Below are positions 8,030-16,819 of a DNA stretch of 64,000 bases, piece by piece. The notes beneath the pieces are model-generated. The model worked only from the letters and a program-made list of their open reading frames with translations. It was not told where the DNA came from and made no database searches. The number at the start of each line of letters is the position of its first letter. The stretch's first letter is position 1. The translations under genes and the position numbers were made by a program. Where the stretch lies: assembly GCF_037908215.1 (NCBI RefSeq), contig NZ_JBBLZC010000009.1:112475-176474 (forward strand), read 5' to 3'. The stretch is from Benzoatithermus flavus. Its GTDB lineage: Bacteria > Pseudomonadota > Alphaproteobacteria > Geminicoccales > Geminicoccaceae.

Positions 8030-9979
8030 CTACGTCATCTCCTTCGAAACGTAGCTCGCCTCGATGTCCCTCCTCCGCGCCGGCACATCGTCGTCGATGC
8101 TGCGGGGAAGCTCCGCTTTCGGGATCTCGCCGAATGGAAAGCTCAGCCCGAAAGCGACGGCGAGCCGATGCGTTTCCTCCTTCCTGCAGTCGAAGCGAAG
8201 TTCTTCTTCGGGGACCGACAGCGCCCTCACGCGCGCGCCGCCCCCATCACGGATGGAGCGCCGCAGCCAGGCATCCAGGCCGGCGGTGACGCGACGATGC
8301 ATGTCGGACGCCGCGCCGCCGCCCAGCAGGAAAACGGGCAGCCCGGTGCGCCAGCGTTCGCTCGAGCGATGCCGGCGCTGCCGCGTATCCCAGATGACAC
8401 CTCGCTGCTGCTCCGCCACCTTCTTCTCGAAAAAGGCGGCGAGCTCGGCATCGTCCTGGCAGCTGCGCCACGGCTCGACCCCCAGCATGGCCACGTCCGC
8501 CATGAAGATCGGGCAGCCGATCTCACCCTCCTCGCGCCAATCACCGAGGCCGAAGGTGCAGCAGTCGACCGTGCCGGCACCGACATCGACCAAGGCGTAA
8601 AGGCCGTTATCGCGCTTGGTCGAGTTGGCGAAGCCGGCCACCGCGGCCGAGATCTCGGGCACCAGCGCGATCCCTCGCCGCTCGAGTTCTTCCTGCGTCG
8701 TCGGCGCGCTACCGAGCGCGGCCCGGACCAGGTCCATCGTCAAGGCTCCTTGCATGCGGGACAGGTCGCGTGCCGCCGTGCAGACGGCGGCATAGCGCCG
8801 GCGCAGATCCTCCCTGTCGAGGGAGGCTGCGGGAAAGCCGACATGGTAGGACCAGCGGAGGATGCCGGCGGCGAACGCCGCCTGCTGTCGGGTCAGGAGC
8901 CAGCCGCGGGCCTGGCGGATCTGGAGCGCGAGGAACGCCGTCGCGGCCTCCATGGCGGTAGCCGCCCAGGGGGCGCAGTGCAGGGCGATGGCCCTGTCGC
9001 CGTCGTCCCGCATGAGCGCAGCCTTCATGGCGCAAAAGGCGGGGGCACCGGACGCGGGCGCGAGGGAGAACGCGCCCTCCCTGGTGAGCCAGAGCTGGGA
9101 TGCCCAGAGATGCGGATGGCCCTCCGCCCTGGCTGATGCGGGCACCGGAACGGCAAAGGCAGGTGTGCCGGCCTCGTAGGGGAGCCGGGCCACGATCTTG
9201 GTGCTGGAGGTGCCGAAATCGATGCCGAGATTGACCGGAATGCTGCGCGCACTGCGCGGGCTCTCGGCCTGCTCTCTGACGCCGGCGGCGAGCCGCTCCA
9301 TGAGCATGTGCCGGTCAGGCTCCGTGAAGGTGCAGGCGGCGGCCCGCGCCGCGTTGCGCCGCTCGATGTTCGCGACCACCGCATCCAGGCGGTGCTTGAG
9401 ACGGTGCTCGACGCTCGGCTGGGCTGCCGGGCGATGGGCGCGGGCAGGCTGCACCCGCTGCGGCAGAGCACCGGTCGGCAGTTCGATGGCCGTCAGGGAG
9501 GTTGGGCGATGAGGCGGCGGGGCAGCACGAGGTTCTCGGGGAGGCGATGGCGGCCTCGGGGAAGCCGGCTGGCCACCGCCGCCGGTGTTGGTGGCGGGTG
9601 GTGCCGCATGCCGCCGAAACGGGCGCCCTTCCTCTCGCAGCTCGGGCTTCGGGCACGTCGTGGGCGGAGCGATCCGGCTTCCCGCCGGCGAAAAGCCCGC
9701 TGCAAAGGCGGACCCATCGTGGCTCGCCTGCCCCGGAGCCGTCCCGTGCGCCCGAGCATCGGGCCTCTCGCTCGGGCCGGCATACGGCTCGTTGCCTGCC
9801 CGGGCAAAGCCCAACGCCTTGCGGAAGGCCGCTCGCATGGCCTCACGGGGGTCGACACTCGGCCGATGAGGCGCCTTCTCGGCTCGTTCCCCGATCCTTT
9901 CGAGAAGAAAGGCAATCTCTGATCTCAGATTTCCTGCTTCTTTATTCCAGTCACAAGAACCGCTCCCCTTTTTCTTCAT
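8030..9979 (-). CDS. Actin/Hsp70-fold ATPase with disordered N-terminal region
   Basis: 649 aa. The nucleotide-binding fold occupies about residues 248-625: phosphate-1 loop LGIDFGTSSTKIVAR (Lys near 261), phosphate-2 loop LVDVGAGTVDCCTFGL (about 463-478), and adenosine motif VFLLGGGAASDM (about 550-561). Residues about 45-190 are Pro/Ala/Arg-rich and probably disordered. The protein ends shortly after the ATPase fold, so there is no DnaK-type substrate-binding domain and this is not a general chaperone. The start codon lies inside the last codons of the upstream helicase gene (29-bp overlap), so translation is probably coupled and the two proteins probably work together. The first 20 or so codons (MKKKGSGSCDWNKEA) sit in unusually AT-rich DNA. 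Function unknown; DNA repair or defence are possibilities. Confidence 0.75.
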   Translation of the reverse strand: MKKKGSGSCDWNKEAGNLRSEIAFLLERIGERAEKAPHRPSVDPREAMRAAFRKALGFARAGNEPYAGPSERPDARAHGTAPGQASHDGSAFAAGFSPAGSRIAPPTTCPKPELREEGRPFRRHAAPPATNTGGGGQPASPRPPSPPREPRAAPPPHRPTSLTAIELPTGALPQRVQPARAHRPAAQPSVEHRLKHRLDAVVANIERRNAARAAACTFTEPDRHMLMERLAAGVREQAESPRSARSIPVNLGIDFGTSSTKIVARLPYEAGTPAFAVPVPASARAEGHPHLWASQLWLTREGAFSLAPASGAPAFCAMKAALMRDDGDRAIALHCAPWAATAMEAATAFLALQIRQARGWLLTRQQAAFAAGILRWSYHVGFPAASLDREDLRRRYAAVCTAARDLSRMQGALTMDLVRAALGSAPTTQEELERRGIALVPEISAAVAGFANSTKRDNGLYALVDVGAGTVDCCTFGLGDWREEGEIGCPIFMADVAMLGVEPWRSCQDDAELAAFFEKKVAEQQRGVIWDTRQRRHRSSERWRTGLPVFLLGGGAASDMHRRVTAGLDAWLRRSIRDGGGARVRALSVPEEELRFDCRKEETHRLAVAFGLSFPFGEIPKAELPRSIDDDVPARRRDIEASYVSKEMT

Positions 9980-12900
9980 TGTCGATTATCCTAATGACGG
10001 CTACTATCAAGAATTCTCTTTGTGAAGAAATGCTGCGCTGCTCCTCGATCTCCCGGCGACGCGCCGCGATGGCTTCCTCGAGCTTGCGGAGCTTGCCCTC
10101 GTTCGCCGCGATGATGCTGCCCTTCACCCGCTGATCTCGGCGCTGCCGGCCGATCAGCTCGCGCAACCGGCCGACCTGCTCCTTCTCCCGGCGCTCAAGG
10201 GTGCGGAGCTGGATCGAGGCACGGTCCTCCTGCTCCGCGCCGCGCGCCCGCCGCTCGTCGTCGAAGCGGGCCTGCAGCCCGTCGAGCAGGATCGTCTCGC
10301 AATCGTCCGCCACGGCGGCCGTGTCGATCTCGGCCTCGGCCCCCGGCCACAGGCTCCCGTGCTCGGCGGCGGCCAGCAGGAGAAGCTCGGCATCGTCCTC
10401 GGCCATGGGGCGTCGCGCCATCAGGTCGAGGCCACCGAAGACCACCTTCTCGGTCTCGACCTGCCCCCCGAAGCGCCAGAGCTCCGCCACCACCGCGTAG
10501 CAGCCGGGTGCCAGGTCGATCCTGCACCGCGAGGCAGGCAGCAGCGCCGCCACGGCGGGGCGCAGCTTCGGGGCCTCGGTACGCTCGAGCTCGGCGGCGA
10601 GAAAGCGCACGAACGGGTGCGTCTGCGTGATGGCCTCGATCGCCTGTCGACGCGACCGGCCAGTGGCGGGGCGACCGAGCCGGCAGCGCACGGGGCCGTA
10701 TTCCTGCGCGAGTAGCCCACCCTGGGGCAGACGGTGCGCGTCGAGCCAGCTCCGGTAGGCGCGGCGGGCATCGAGGGTGAGCGTGATCTCGCAGATGCCG
10801 TCCTCGAGCTCGCGGAAGCCGCAGCCGGGATGGAGCGTGCCCAGGGTATCGACGATGTAGCCCTGAAGATCCTTGGGGCCGATCCAGCGATTCTTGTCGC
10901 GCGCCTCGTGGATCGAGCGCAGGACATGATCGCCGTGCGCGATCAGCGCCGCTGCTTCCTGCTCCAGCTCCTCGACCTGGCGCCGGCGGGTCTCGATGGC
11001 CTGCGAGGTCTGGTCGATCCGCTGCTCCTGCTCCTCGGGAGTCAGGCGCTTGACGAGCAGGTCGGTGGTGAGCTGCCGGATCTCGTCGCCCAGCACGGCC
11101 TCGAAGTCGCCAAGCGCGTTCCGGCACAGATCCAAGCGCTCGTACAGGCGGCGGTAGATCCGATCGTCGATCGTGTCGGCCGAGAGGAGGTTGATCACCG
11201 AGATCGCGTCGGCGGCTTGGCCGAAGCGATCGACGCGGCCGATCCGCTGCTCGACCCGCATCGGGTTCCAGGGCAGGTCGTAGTTGACGACCGCGCGGCA
11301 GAACTGCAGGTCGATGCCCTCGCTGCCGACCTCCGAGGACAGGAGCACCCGCACCCGGTCGTCGTCCGCGAACCGTTCGAGCTCGCCTTCGCGGTCCTCG
11401 ACTTGACCATGGATCAGGGCGACGCCGATCCCCTCGGCCTTCAGCCGGTCGCGCAGATAATGGAGGGTCGCCCGGAAGGTCGAGAAGACGACGATCTTCT
11501 CCCCGGGGTGATCGGTCAGGAACGCACGCACCACCCTGAGAAACGCGCCGAACTTGGAATCCTCGGCTGCCAGCTCGGCCGGCGTGGGCAGGGAGGCGCA
11601 CAGCTCCGCGAGCCTGCCGACCAGCGGCCTTCCCGCCTCGTCCGTACCATCCTCAAGGTCCTCCTCGTCCTCGACCCCGAAGTCGGGCGACCGCTCGCGC
11701 CAGTGCGCCACGGCGGCCGGCAGGCAGGAGGCGAGCAGCCGCTGCGGCATCGCCAGGAGGAAGCCGGGGCTTCCATCCCGGGCGGCGGCATAGCGGTGAA
11801 CCGCGAGCGTCACGCGCTCGTAGACCTCGCGCTCGAGCTCCGTCAAAGGCGCCCGGTAGGCGTGGACGCGCCGGATCACCCGCAGCTCCTGCACATCGCG
11901 CCGCCGCGTGCGGTTCACGACGTTGGCGAGGAGATTGACCTGCTCGAGCCGGTCGGCCAGACGCGCCCGCTCGGCGCGCGACAGCGCCTCGCCCATGCCG
12001 GCAACCTCGTCCAGCAGCGCCGCCAGCTGCTTCGTGTGGCACAGCAGCGGATGGCGGTCGGCCTCCTCGATCAGCTCGACAATGGCGGCCTTGGGCCGGC
12101 CGGACAGCGCCGCCTCGCGGCCCCGGATCAGGGGGCGGTTCGCCTCGACGATGTCGTCGAAGTCCTGCTCGCGCCGGAAAGTCTCGGGGTCGAGCAGGGT
12201 GAGCAGGCTGAACAGGTCACGGTTGCGCAGGTGGATCGGCGTCGCCGAGAGCAAGACGCGGTGCTCGGCCACGGGCCGCAGCAGCCGCCCGAGCAGGTTG
12301 CGCTGCGTGCCTGGGTTGCGCAGATGATGCGCCTCGTCGATCACGACGAGGTCGAACAGGGACTCCTCGTCCTCGCGGTCGCGCAGGAACCGGGCGAGCC
12401 TGGCCGAGTCGCGCCCATAGGCCGGCGCCGCCTCGTCATCCCAGCCGCGCGGCGGTGCCAAGCCCTGCAGGCTGCCGATGACGACGTTGCCGCGCCGCAT
12501 CCGCTCGCCGTCCTGAAGAAGGCGCAGCAGGTCGCCGGCCCCCAGCACGCGGGCATCGAGGCCGAACTTCCTCGAGAGCTCGGCCTCCCATTTGCCGCAC
12601 AGCACCTTGGGGCAAACCACGAGCAGGTTGCGGCAATCGAAACGAGCGCGCAGCTCGGTCCAGATCAGCCCGGCCTCGATCGTCTTGCCCAGACCCACCT
12701 CATCGGCGATCAGGAGACCGCTCGTGGGCGACCCCAGCATCTTGAGCACGGGCTTGAACTGGTGGGCATGGAATTCGGTGTTGGTCGCCTCCATGCTGTA
12801 GATCATGTCGGCCAGCCGGCCGGTGAGGCGGATATGGGCCAGCACCTGCCGCAGACGGCGCGGCTCGCTGAGCCGACCGGAGCGCAGGAACTCGAGCGGC

Positions 12901-13079
12901 TCCTCCTGCGCGGCAGGGACGGGCTCGAGCTGATCGAGCGGTATCCAGCGCAGCCCGCCCGGGAACTGTACCCGGGCGAAGGGTTGGCCGCCGCGCGGCC
13001 GGCTCTCCTGGAAAGCACCTATCTGCTGCGGGTCGCCCACGAGGCGCACGAGCGTGCCGGGCGTGAAAGGCAAAGTCAT
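9951..13079 (-). CDS. RapA/SNF2-family helicase-like ATPase
   Basis: 1042 aa from ATG 13079 (MTLPFTPGTLVRLVGDP, an N-terminal fold like that of RapA/DrmD-type proteins); an in-frame ATG 11 codons further upstream is less likely. SF2/SNF2 motifs are complete: Walker A ADEVGLGKTIEAG (about 124-136), DEAH box VIDEAHHLRN (about 245-254), motif III LLSATP, motif V SSEVGSEGIDLQF, and motif VI EQRIGRVDRFGQ (about 609-620). A RapA-like C-terminal extension follows, ending in a strongly charged coiled coil (about 950-1016). Such ATPases move on duplex DNA or remodel RNA polymerase-nucleic acid complexes. It is co-oriented and overlapping with the Hsp70-fold ATPase, and the pair interrupts era-recO. 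The last 20 or so codons are AT-rich compared with the rest. Confidence 0.85.
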   Translation of the reverse strand: MTLPFTPGTLVRLVGDPQQIGAFQESRPRGGQPFARVQFPGGLRWIPLDQLEPVPAAQEEPLEFLRSGRLSEPRRLRQVLAHIRLTGRLADMIYSMEATNTEFHAHQFKPVLKMLGSPTSGLLIADEVGLGKTIEAGLIWTELRARFDCRNLLVVCPKVLCGKWEAELSRKFGLDARVLGAGDLLRLLQDGERMRRGNVVIGSLQGLAPPRGWDDEAAPAYGRDSARLARFLRDREDEESLFDLVVIDEAHHLRNPGTQRNLLGRLLRPVAEHRVLLSATPIHLRNRDLFSLLTLLDPETFRREQDFDDIVEANRPLIRGREAALSGRPKAAIVELIEEADRHPLLCHTKQLAALLDEVAGMGEALSRAERARLADRLEQVNLLANVVNRTRRRDVQELRVIRRVHAYRAPLTELEREVYERVTLAVHRYAAARDGSPGFLLAMPQRLLASCLPAAVAHWRERSPDFGVEDEEDLEDGTDEAGRPLVGRLAELCASLPTPAELAAEDSKFGAFLRVVRAFLTDHPGEKIVVFSTFRATLHYLRDRLKAEGIGVALIHGQVEDREGELERFADDDRVRVLLSSEVGSEGIDLQFCRAVVNYDLPWNPMRVEQRIGRVDRFGQAADAISVINLLSADTIDDRIYRRLYERLDLCRNALGDFEAVLGDEIRQLTTDLLVKRLTPEEQEQRIDQTSQAIETRRRQVEELEQEAAALIAHGDHVLRSIHEARDKNRWIGPKDLQGYIVDTLGTLHPGCGFRELEDGICEITLTLDARRAYRSWLDAHRLPQGGLLAQEYGPVRCRLGRPATGRSRRQAIEAITQTHPFVRFLAAELERTEAPKLRPAVAALLPASRCRIDLAPGCYAVVAELWRFGGQVETEKVVFGGLDLMARRPMAEDDAELLLLAAAEHGSLWPGAEAEIDTAAVADDCETILLDGLQARFDDERRARGAEQEDRASIQLRTLERREKEQVGRLRELIGRQRRDQRVKGSIIAANEGKLRKLEEAIAARRREIEEQRSISSQREFLIVAVIRIIDNEEKGERFL

Positions 13080-13174
13080 AAGGCGGCCTCGGCCCTCCCG
13101 GGCGGAGGGCACGGCAGCGGCACCTCACCCCTTGGGCGCATGGGCCGGATTCCATGCTGCAGGTTGTAGCGATC

Positions 13175-13183
13175 TGCTATAAT
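13175..13183 (+). promoter_or_regulatory. Extended -10 promoter for recO
   Basis: TGCTATAAT is a perfect extended -10 element (TGnTATAAT) in the divergent region between the helicase gene and recO. No good -35 lies at the usual distance, as is common for extended -10 promoters. It would give recO-parC its own transcription start near 13190, now that recO is separated from era. Confidence 0.55.
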
Positions 13184-13277
13184 TGCGCGCTCAGGCTGCT
13201 CAATGCCGCTTGCAACGTCAAGTGATGACGTGCGGACAACGCTGGCGACCACTCACAGGACAGCCTATCTCCAGCCC

Positions 13278-14015
13278 ATGGAATGGCACGACGACGGCAT
13301 CGTTCTTTCCGCCCGCCCCCACGGGGAGACGGATGCCATCCTGAGCGCGCTCACCTTCGAGCACGGCCGGCATCTCGGGCTGGTCAAGGGCGGGATCGGA
13401 CGCCGCGCGCGGCCGCTGCTCCAGCCAGGCAACCGGCTCGAGCTCGCCTGGAAGGCGCGGCTGCCCGAGCATCTCGGCCTCTACACGCTCGAGCCCGTAC
13501 AGCTCTGCGGCAACCGGCTGATCGACGATCCTTGGCGCCTCGCGGCCCTCGCCAGCGCCACGACGCTGCTCGAGCAGAGCCTGGCCGAGCGCGAGCCGCA
13601 TCCCCGGCTCTATGCCGGCCTCCTGAAGCTCCTCGACGCCATGCTGGGCGATCCGCGCTGGCTCGAGACCTATGTCCGCTTCGAGCTCCTGCTGCTCCAG
13701 GACCTGGGCTTCGCGCTCGACCTCGAGCGCTGCGCCGCCACCGGCCGGGCCGAGGATCTGGCCTTCGTCTCGCCGCGCACGGGCCGGGCCGTGAGCCGCG
13801 AGGGTGCGGGCGACCTCGCCCCCCGCCTTCTGCCCTTGCCCCCGTTCCTTTTACAGGACGTTCCTGCTATGTTCTCCGATATCCTCGCGGGCCTGCGGCT
13901 CGCCGGCCACTTCCTGGCGAAGCACGTCTTCGCCCCGGCCGACCGGCCGCTGCCCGCCGCCCGCGAGCGCCTCGTGACGCTCCTCCAGGAGCAGGATCAA
14001 GAGACCCCTGAATGA
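13278..14015 (+). CDS. recO: DNA repair protein RecO
   Basis: RecFOR-pathway mediator that loads RecA on SSB-coated single-stranded DNA. The 245-aa protein starts MEWHDDGIVLSARPHGETDAI, the family N-terminus of the OB fold, followed by HGRHLGLVKGGIGRR. The start at ATG 13278 is chosen over an open extension back to 13203. The helical C-terminal domain contains RFELLLLQDLGFALDLERCAATG; only one Cys of the zinc-finger region is seen, as in many alphaproteobacterial RecO. It overlaps parC by 4 bp (ATGA). Confidence 0.92.
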   Translation: MEWHDDGIVLSARPHGETDAILSALTFEHGRHLGLVKGGIGRRARPLLQPGNRLELAWKARLPEHLGLYTLEPVQLCGNRLIDDPWRLAALASATTLLEQSLAEREPHPRLYAGLLKLLDAMLGDPRWLETYVRFELLLLQDLGFALDLERCAATGRAEDLAFVSPRTGRAVSREGAGDLAPRLLPLPPFLLQDVPAMFSDILAGLRLAGHFLAKHVFAPADRPLPAARERLVTLLQEQDQETPE

Positions 14016-16255
14016 GCCGAGCCACGCAGCCCGCCAACGATACCGTCCGTCCCGTCAACCTGAAGGACGCACTGAGCGAGCGCTATCTCGCTTATGCCCT
14101 TTCGACCATCACCGCGCGCTCGCTGCCCGACGTGCGCGACGGCCTGAAGCCCGTGCAGCGCCGGCTGCTCTACGCCATGCTGCAGCTCCGGCTCGACCCG
14201 CAGGGTGGCTTCAAGAAATGCGCCCGCGTGGTCGGCGACGTGATCGGCAAGTTCCATCCGCACGGCGACGCCGCGGTCTACGACGCGCTCGTGCGCCTGG
14301 CGCAGGACTTCGCCCAGCGCTACCCGCTCGTCGACGGTCAGGGCAACTTCGGCAACATCGACGGCGACAACCCCGCCGCGATGCGCTACACCGAGAGCCG
14401 CCTCACCACGGTCGCCATGGCACTCCTCGACGGCATCGACGAGGACGCCGTCGACTTTCGCGACAACTACGACGGCAGCGACCGGGAGCCCGTGGTCCTG
14501 CCGGCCGCCTTTCCCAATCTGCTCGCGAACGGCGCTTCCGGCATCGCCGTCGGCATGGCGACCAGCATCCCGCCGCACAACGCGGGCGAGCTGCTTTCCG
14601 CCCTTGCCTGGATGGCCGGCCGCGCCGCCACTGCTCTGCAACCCACGGCCGAAGAGCTCCTGAAGCACATCAAGGGTCCGGACCTGCCCACGGGCGGCAT
14701 CCTGATCGAGCCCGAAACGACGCTGCTCGAAGCCTACCGCACCGGCCGCGGCAGCTTCCGCCTGCGCGCCCGCTGGGAGAAGGAGGATCTCCCTTACGGC
14801 CAGTACCAGATCGTCGTGACCGAGATCCCCTACCAGGTGCAAAAAAGCCGCCTCGTCGAGCGGATCGCGGAACTCTTGGGCCAGAAGAAACTGCCGCTTT
14901 TGGGCGATCTTCGCGACGAGTCCACCGAGGCCGTGCGCCTCGTGCTGGTGCCGAAGAGCCGCTCCGTACCGCCCGAGCTGCTGATGGAGCAGCTCTTCCG
15001 CACGACCGATCTCGAAGTCCGGCTCCCGCTCAACATGAACGTGCTGGACGCCGCCGGCACGCCCAGGGTGATGAGCCTGGCCGAGGTCCTGAGCGCCTAC
15101 CTCGCCCACCGGATGGAGGTGCTGGTCCGGCGCTCGCGCTACCGGCTCGCCAAGGTCGAGGACCGGCTCGAGGTGCTCGAGGGCTATCTCAAGGCCTTTC
15201 TCGATCTCGACGAGGTGATCCGCATCATCCGCGAGGAGGACGAGCCCAAGCCGGCGCTGATGGCGCGCTTCGATCTCACCGAGCGGCAGGCCGAGGCCAT
15301 CCTCAACCTCCGTTTGCGCAACCTGCGCAAGCTCGAGGAGATGGAGCTTCGGGGCGAGCGCGAGCGCCTCGCCGCCGAGCGGCAGGACCTGCTCGAGCTG
15401 CTCGCCGACGAGAGCAAGCGCCGTGCCAGGCTCAAGGAGGAGTTCCAGGCGGCGAGAAAGCAGTTCGGCGGCGGTGCTCTCGGCAGACGGCGCACCACGC
15501 TCGCCGAGGCGCCAGTGGTGAGCCTCGAAGCGCTCGAGGAGCCGGTCGAGCGCTATCCCGTCACCGTGGTCTGCTCGCGCCTGGGCTGGATTCGCGCCAT
15601 GCGGGGCACGATCGAGAACCCGGCCGAGATCAAGTACAAGGAGGGCGACAGCGAGCGCTTCGTCCTGCGCGCGCAGAGCAGCGACAAGCTCATGGTCGTC
15701 GCCGGCAACGGTCGCGTCTACACGCTCGCCGTCGACAAGCTGCCGAGCGGCCGCGGCCACGGCGAGCCGATCTCGCTCTCGATCGACCTCGAGAAGGGGG
15801 TCGAGATCCTCGATCTCAGGGTGGTTCGCCCGGACGGCCGCCTCGTCTTCGCGACGCGGAAGGGCTTCGGCTTCGTCGCCGAGGAGAAGGAGATCGAGGC
15901 GCAGACCCGCGCCGGCCGGCAGGTCGTCAACCTCGCCGAGGGTGATTCGCTGCTCGGCGCCTTTCCGGTCGAGGGCGATCACGTGGCGCTCGCCGGCAGC
16001 AACCACAAGCTCCTGGTCTTCCCGCTCGCCGAGCTGCCGGTCCAGGCGCGCGGCAAAGGTGTGACGCTCATGAAGCTCAAAGATGCCGAGCTTGCCGACC
16101 TCAAGACCTTCGACCCGGCGCAGGGCCTCACCTGGGCCGGCAACGGCAACGGGAAGGGGAAGCGGCTCGCCGACGTGACGCCCTGGCGGGGTGCCCGGGC
16201 CACGACCGGCCGGATGGCGCCTCCGGGCTTCCCGAAGAGCCACCGCTTCGGCTGA
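14012..16255 (+). CDS. parC: DNA topoisomerase IV subunit A
   Basis: Breakage-reunion subunit that decatenates daughter chromosomes together with ParE. The 747-aa protein has the N-terminal ALSERYLAYALSTI and DGLKPVQRRLLYAM, and the active-site Tyr126 in AMRYTESRL. The short C-terminal beta-pinwheel (about 500-730) has degenerate blades, which separates it from GyrA (about 900 aa with a GyrA box). The start overlaps the recO stop, indicating coupling. A second, antisense frame of nearly 800 codons covers the same DNA but is only a GC-driven shadow. Confidence 0.93.
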   Translation: MSRATQPANDTVRPVNLKDALSERYLAYALSTITARSLPDVRDGLKPVQRRLLYAMLQLRLDPQGGFKKCARVVGDVIGKFHPHGDAAVYDALVRLAQDFAQRYPLVDGQGNFGNIDGDNPAAMRYTESRLTTVAMALLDGIDEDAVDFRDNYDGSDREPVVLPAAFPNLLANGASGIAVGMATSIPPHNAGELLSALAWMAGRAATALQPTAEELLKHIKGPDLPTGGILIEPETTLLEAYRTGRGSFRLRARWEKEDLPYGQYQIVVTEIPYQVQKSRLVERIAELLGQKKLPLLGDLRDESTEAVRLVLVPKSRSVPPELLMEQLFRTTDLEVRLPLNMNVLDAAGTPRVMSLAEVLSAYLAHRMEVLVRRSRYRLAKVEDRLEVLEGYLKAFLDLDEVIRIIREEDEPKPALMARFDLTERQAEAILNLRLRNLRKLEEMELRGERERLAAERQDLLELLADESKRRARLKEEFQAARKQFGGGALGRRRTTLAEAPVVSLEALEEPVERYPVTVVCSRLGWIRAMRGTIENPAEIKYKEGDSERFVLRAQSSDKLMVVAGNGRVYTLAVDKLPSGRGHGEPISLSIDLEKGVEILDLRVVRPDGRLVFATRKGFGFVAEEKEIEAQTRAGRQVVNLAEGDSLLGAFPVEGDHVALAGSNHKLLVFPLAELPVQARGKGVTLMKLKDAELADLKTFDPAQGLTWAGNGNGKGKRLADVTPWRGARATTGRMAPPGFPKSHRFG

Positions 16256-16399
16256 GCCTCGAGCCGGAAACCGCAGACGAAGAATGTGGCGTGCGGTGCG
16301 CAGAGGTGCGAAGCTCCTCCTTGCCGATAGGGAGATCCTCGTCGTGACGAGAGCCGTTATCGGGCGCCGGCCCGGTCCCATGCGAGAGGGGCTTCGACC

Positions 16400-16678
16400 A
16401 TGAGCTAACCGCTGATCGACTTCTTTCGCGGCGCTTTCGATACGCTCAACCGCCGGCTCGACCGGATCGAGGCCGGGCAGGAAGAGATCCTGGCCCGGCT
16501 CAGCCTGATCGGGTCACGGCTCCCCACGATCGACCAGGGCCTCACCCCTCTGGGGCGCGGCTATGCCGCGCTCCAGCACCGCCTCGACCGCACAGCGCTG
16601 CGCCAGGCCGAGGTGGACGAGCTGCGCCGCGATCTCGCGCTGCTGCGCGAGCGGCCGGAGACGCTCGAGGCGCCGTAA
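16400..16678 (+). pseudogene. Small coiled-coil gene with a stop at codon 3
   Basis: ATG 16400 has a good ribosome site (GAGAGGGG, 16384-16391) but reads Met-Ser-stop (TAA 16406-16408). Beyond the stop the same frame stays open for 89 codons to TAA 16676, reading PLIDFFRGAFDTLNRRLDRI and then a heptad-rich, charged helix containing EEILARLSLIG and EVDELRRDLALLRER. The codon use is coding-like. The most economical reading is a nonsense mutation (for example TCA or TCG to TAA) in a short coiled-coil gene. A sequencing error is the alternative. It is followed by a strong terminator, consistent with a once-expressed unit. No named family recognised. Confidence 0.55.
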
Positions 16679-16708
16679 GCTGCCGGTCGATCTCGTCATC
16701 CCATCGAG

Positions 16709-16736
16709 CGGCCGCCTTCGGGCGGCCGTTCCTTTT
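16709..16736 (+). terminator. Rho-independent terminator
   Basis: CGGCCGCC-TTCG-GGCGGCCG forms a perfect 8-bp stem with a stable UUCG loop, followed by TTCCTTTT. It lies 30 bp after the small coiled-coil frame and would end transcription from recO-parC and that gene. Confidence 0.8.
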
Positions 16737-16748
16737 GGCCGGTGGGCC

Positions 16749-16793
16749 TTGTATCATATCAACATTCTATCATATTAGACTTACCTTATCATT
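16749..16793 (+). promoter_or_regulatory. AT-rich repeated operator/promoter
   Basis: TATCATAT occurs at 16752-16759 and 16768-16775, with a related TTATCATT at 16786-16793. The repeats sit in a roughly 45-bp AT-rich island directly upstream of the rhodanese gene. TTGTAT (16749-16754) with ATATTA (16772-16777) at 17 bp could be the promoter. In other proteobacteria rhodanese-DUF2892 genes are controlled by sulfide/persulfide-sensing ArsR-type repressors (BigR/YgaV) at AT-rich sites; no such repressor gene is next to this one. Confidence 0.5.
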
Positions 16794-16819
16794 GCTCCCG
16801 AACGGCATGGAGAAACGCG

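Noticed and set aside
10734..13169. Plus-strand frame of 811 codons opposite the helicase
   Set aside because: No domain signal; the helicase motifs on the minus strand are complete.
13997..16381. Antisense frame of 794 codons over parC
   Set aside because: Shadow of the GC-rich parC codons; composition is Arg/Leu/Ala/His-rich with no family motif, and parC is unmistakable.
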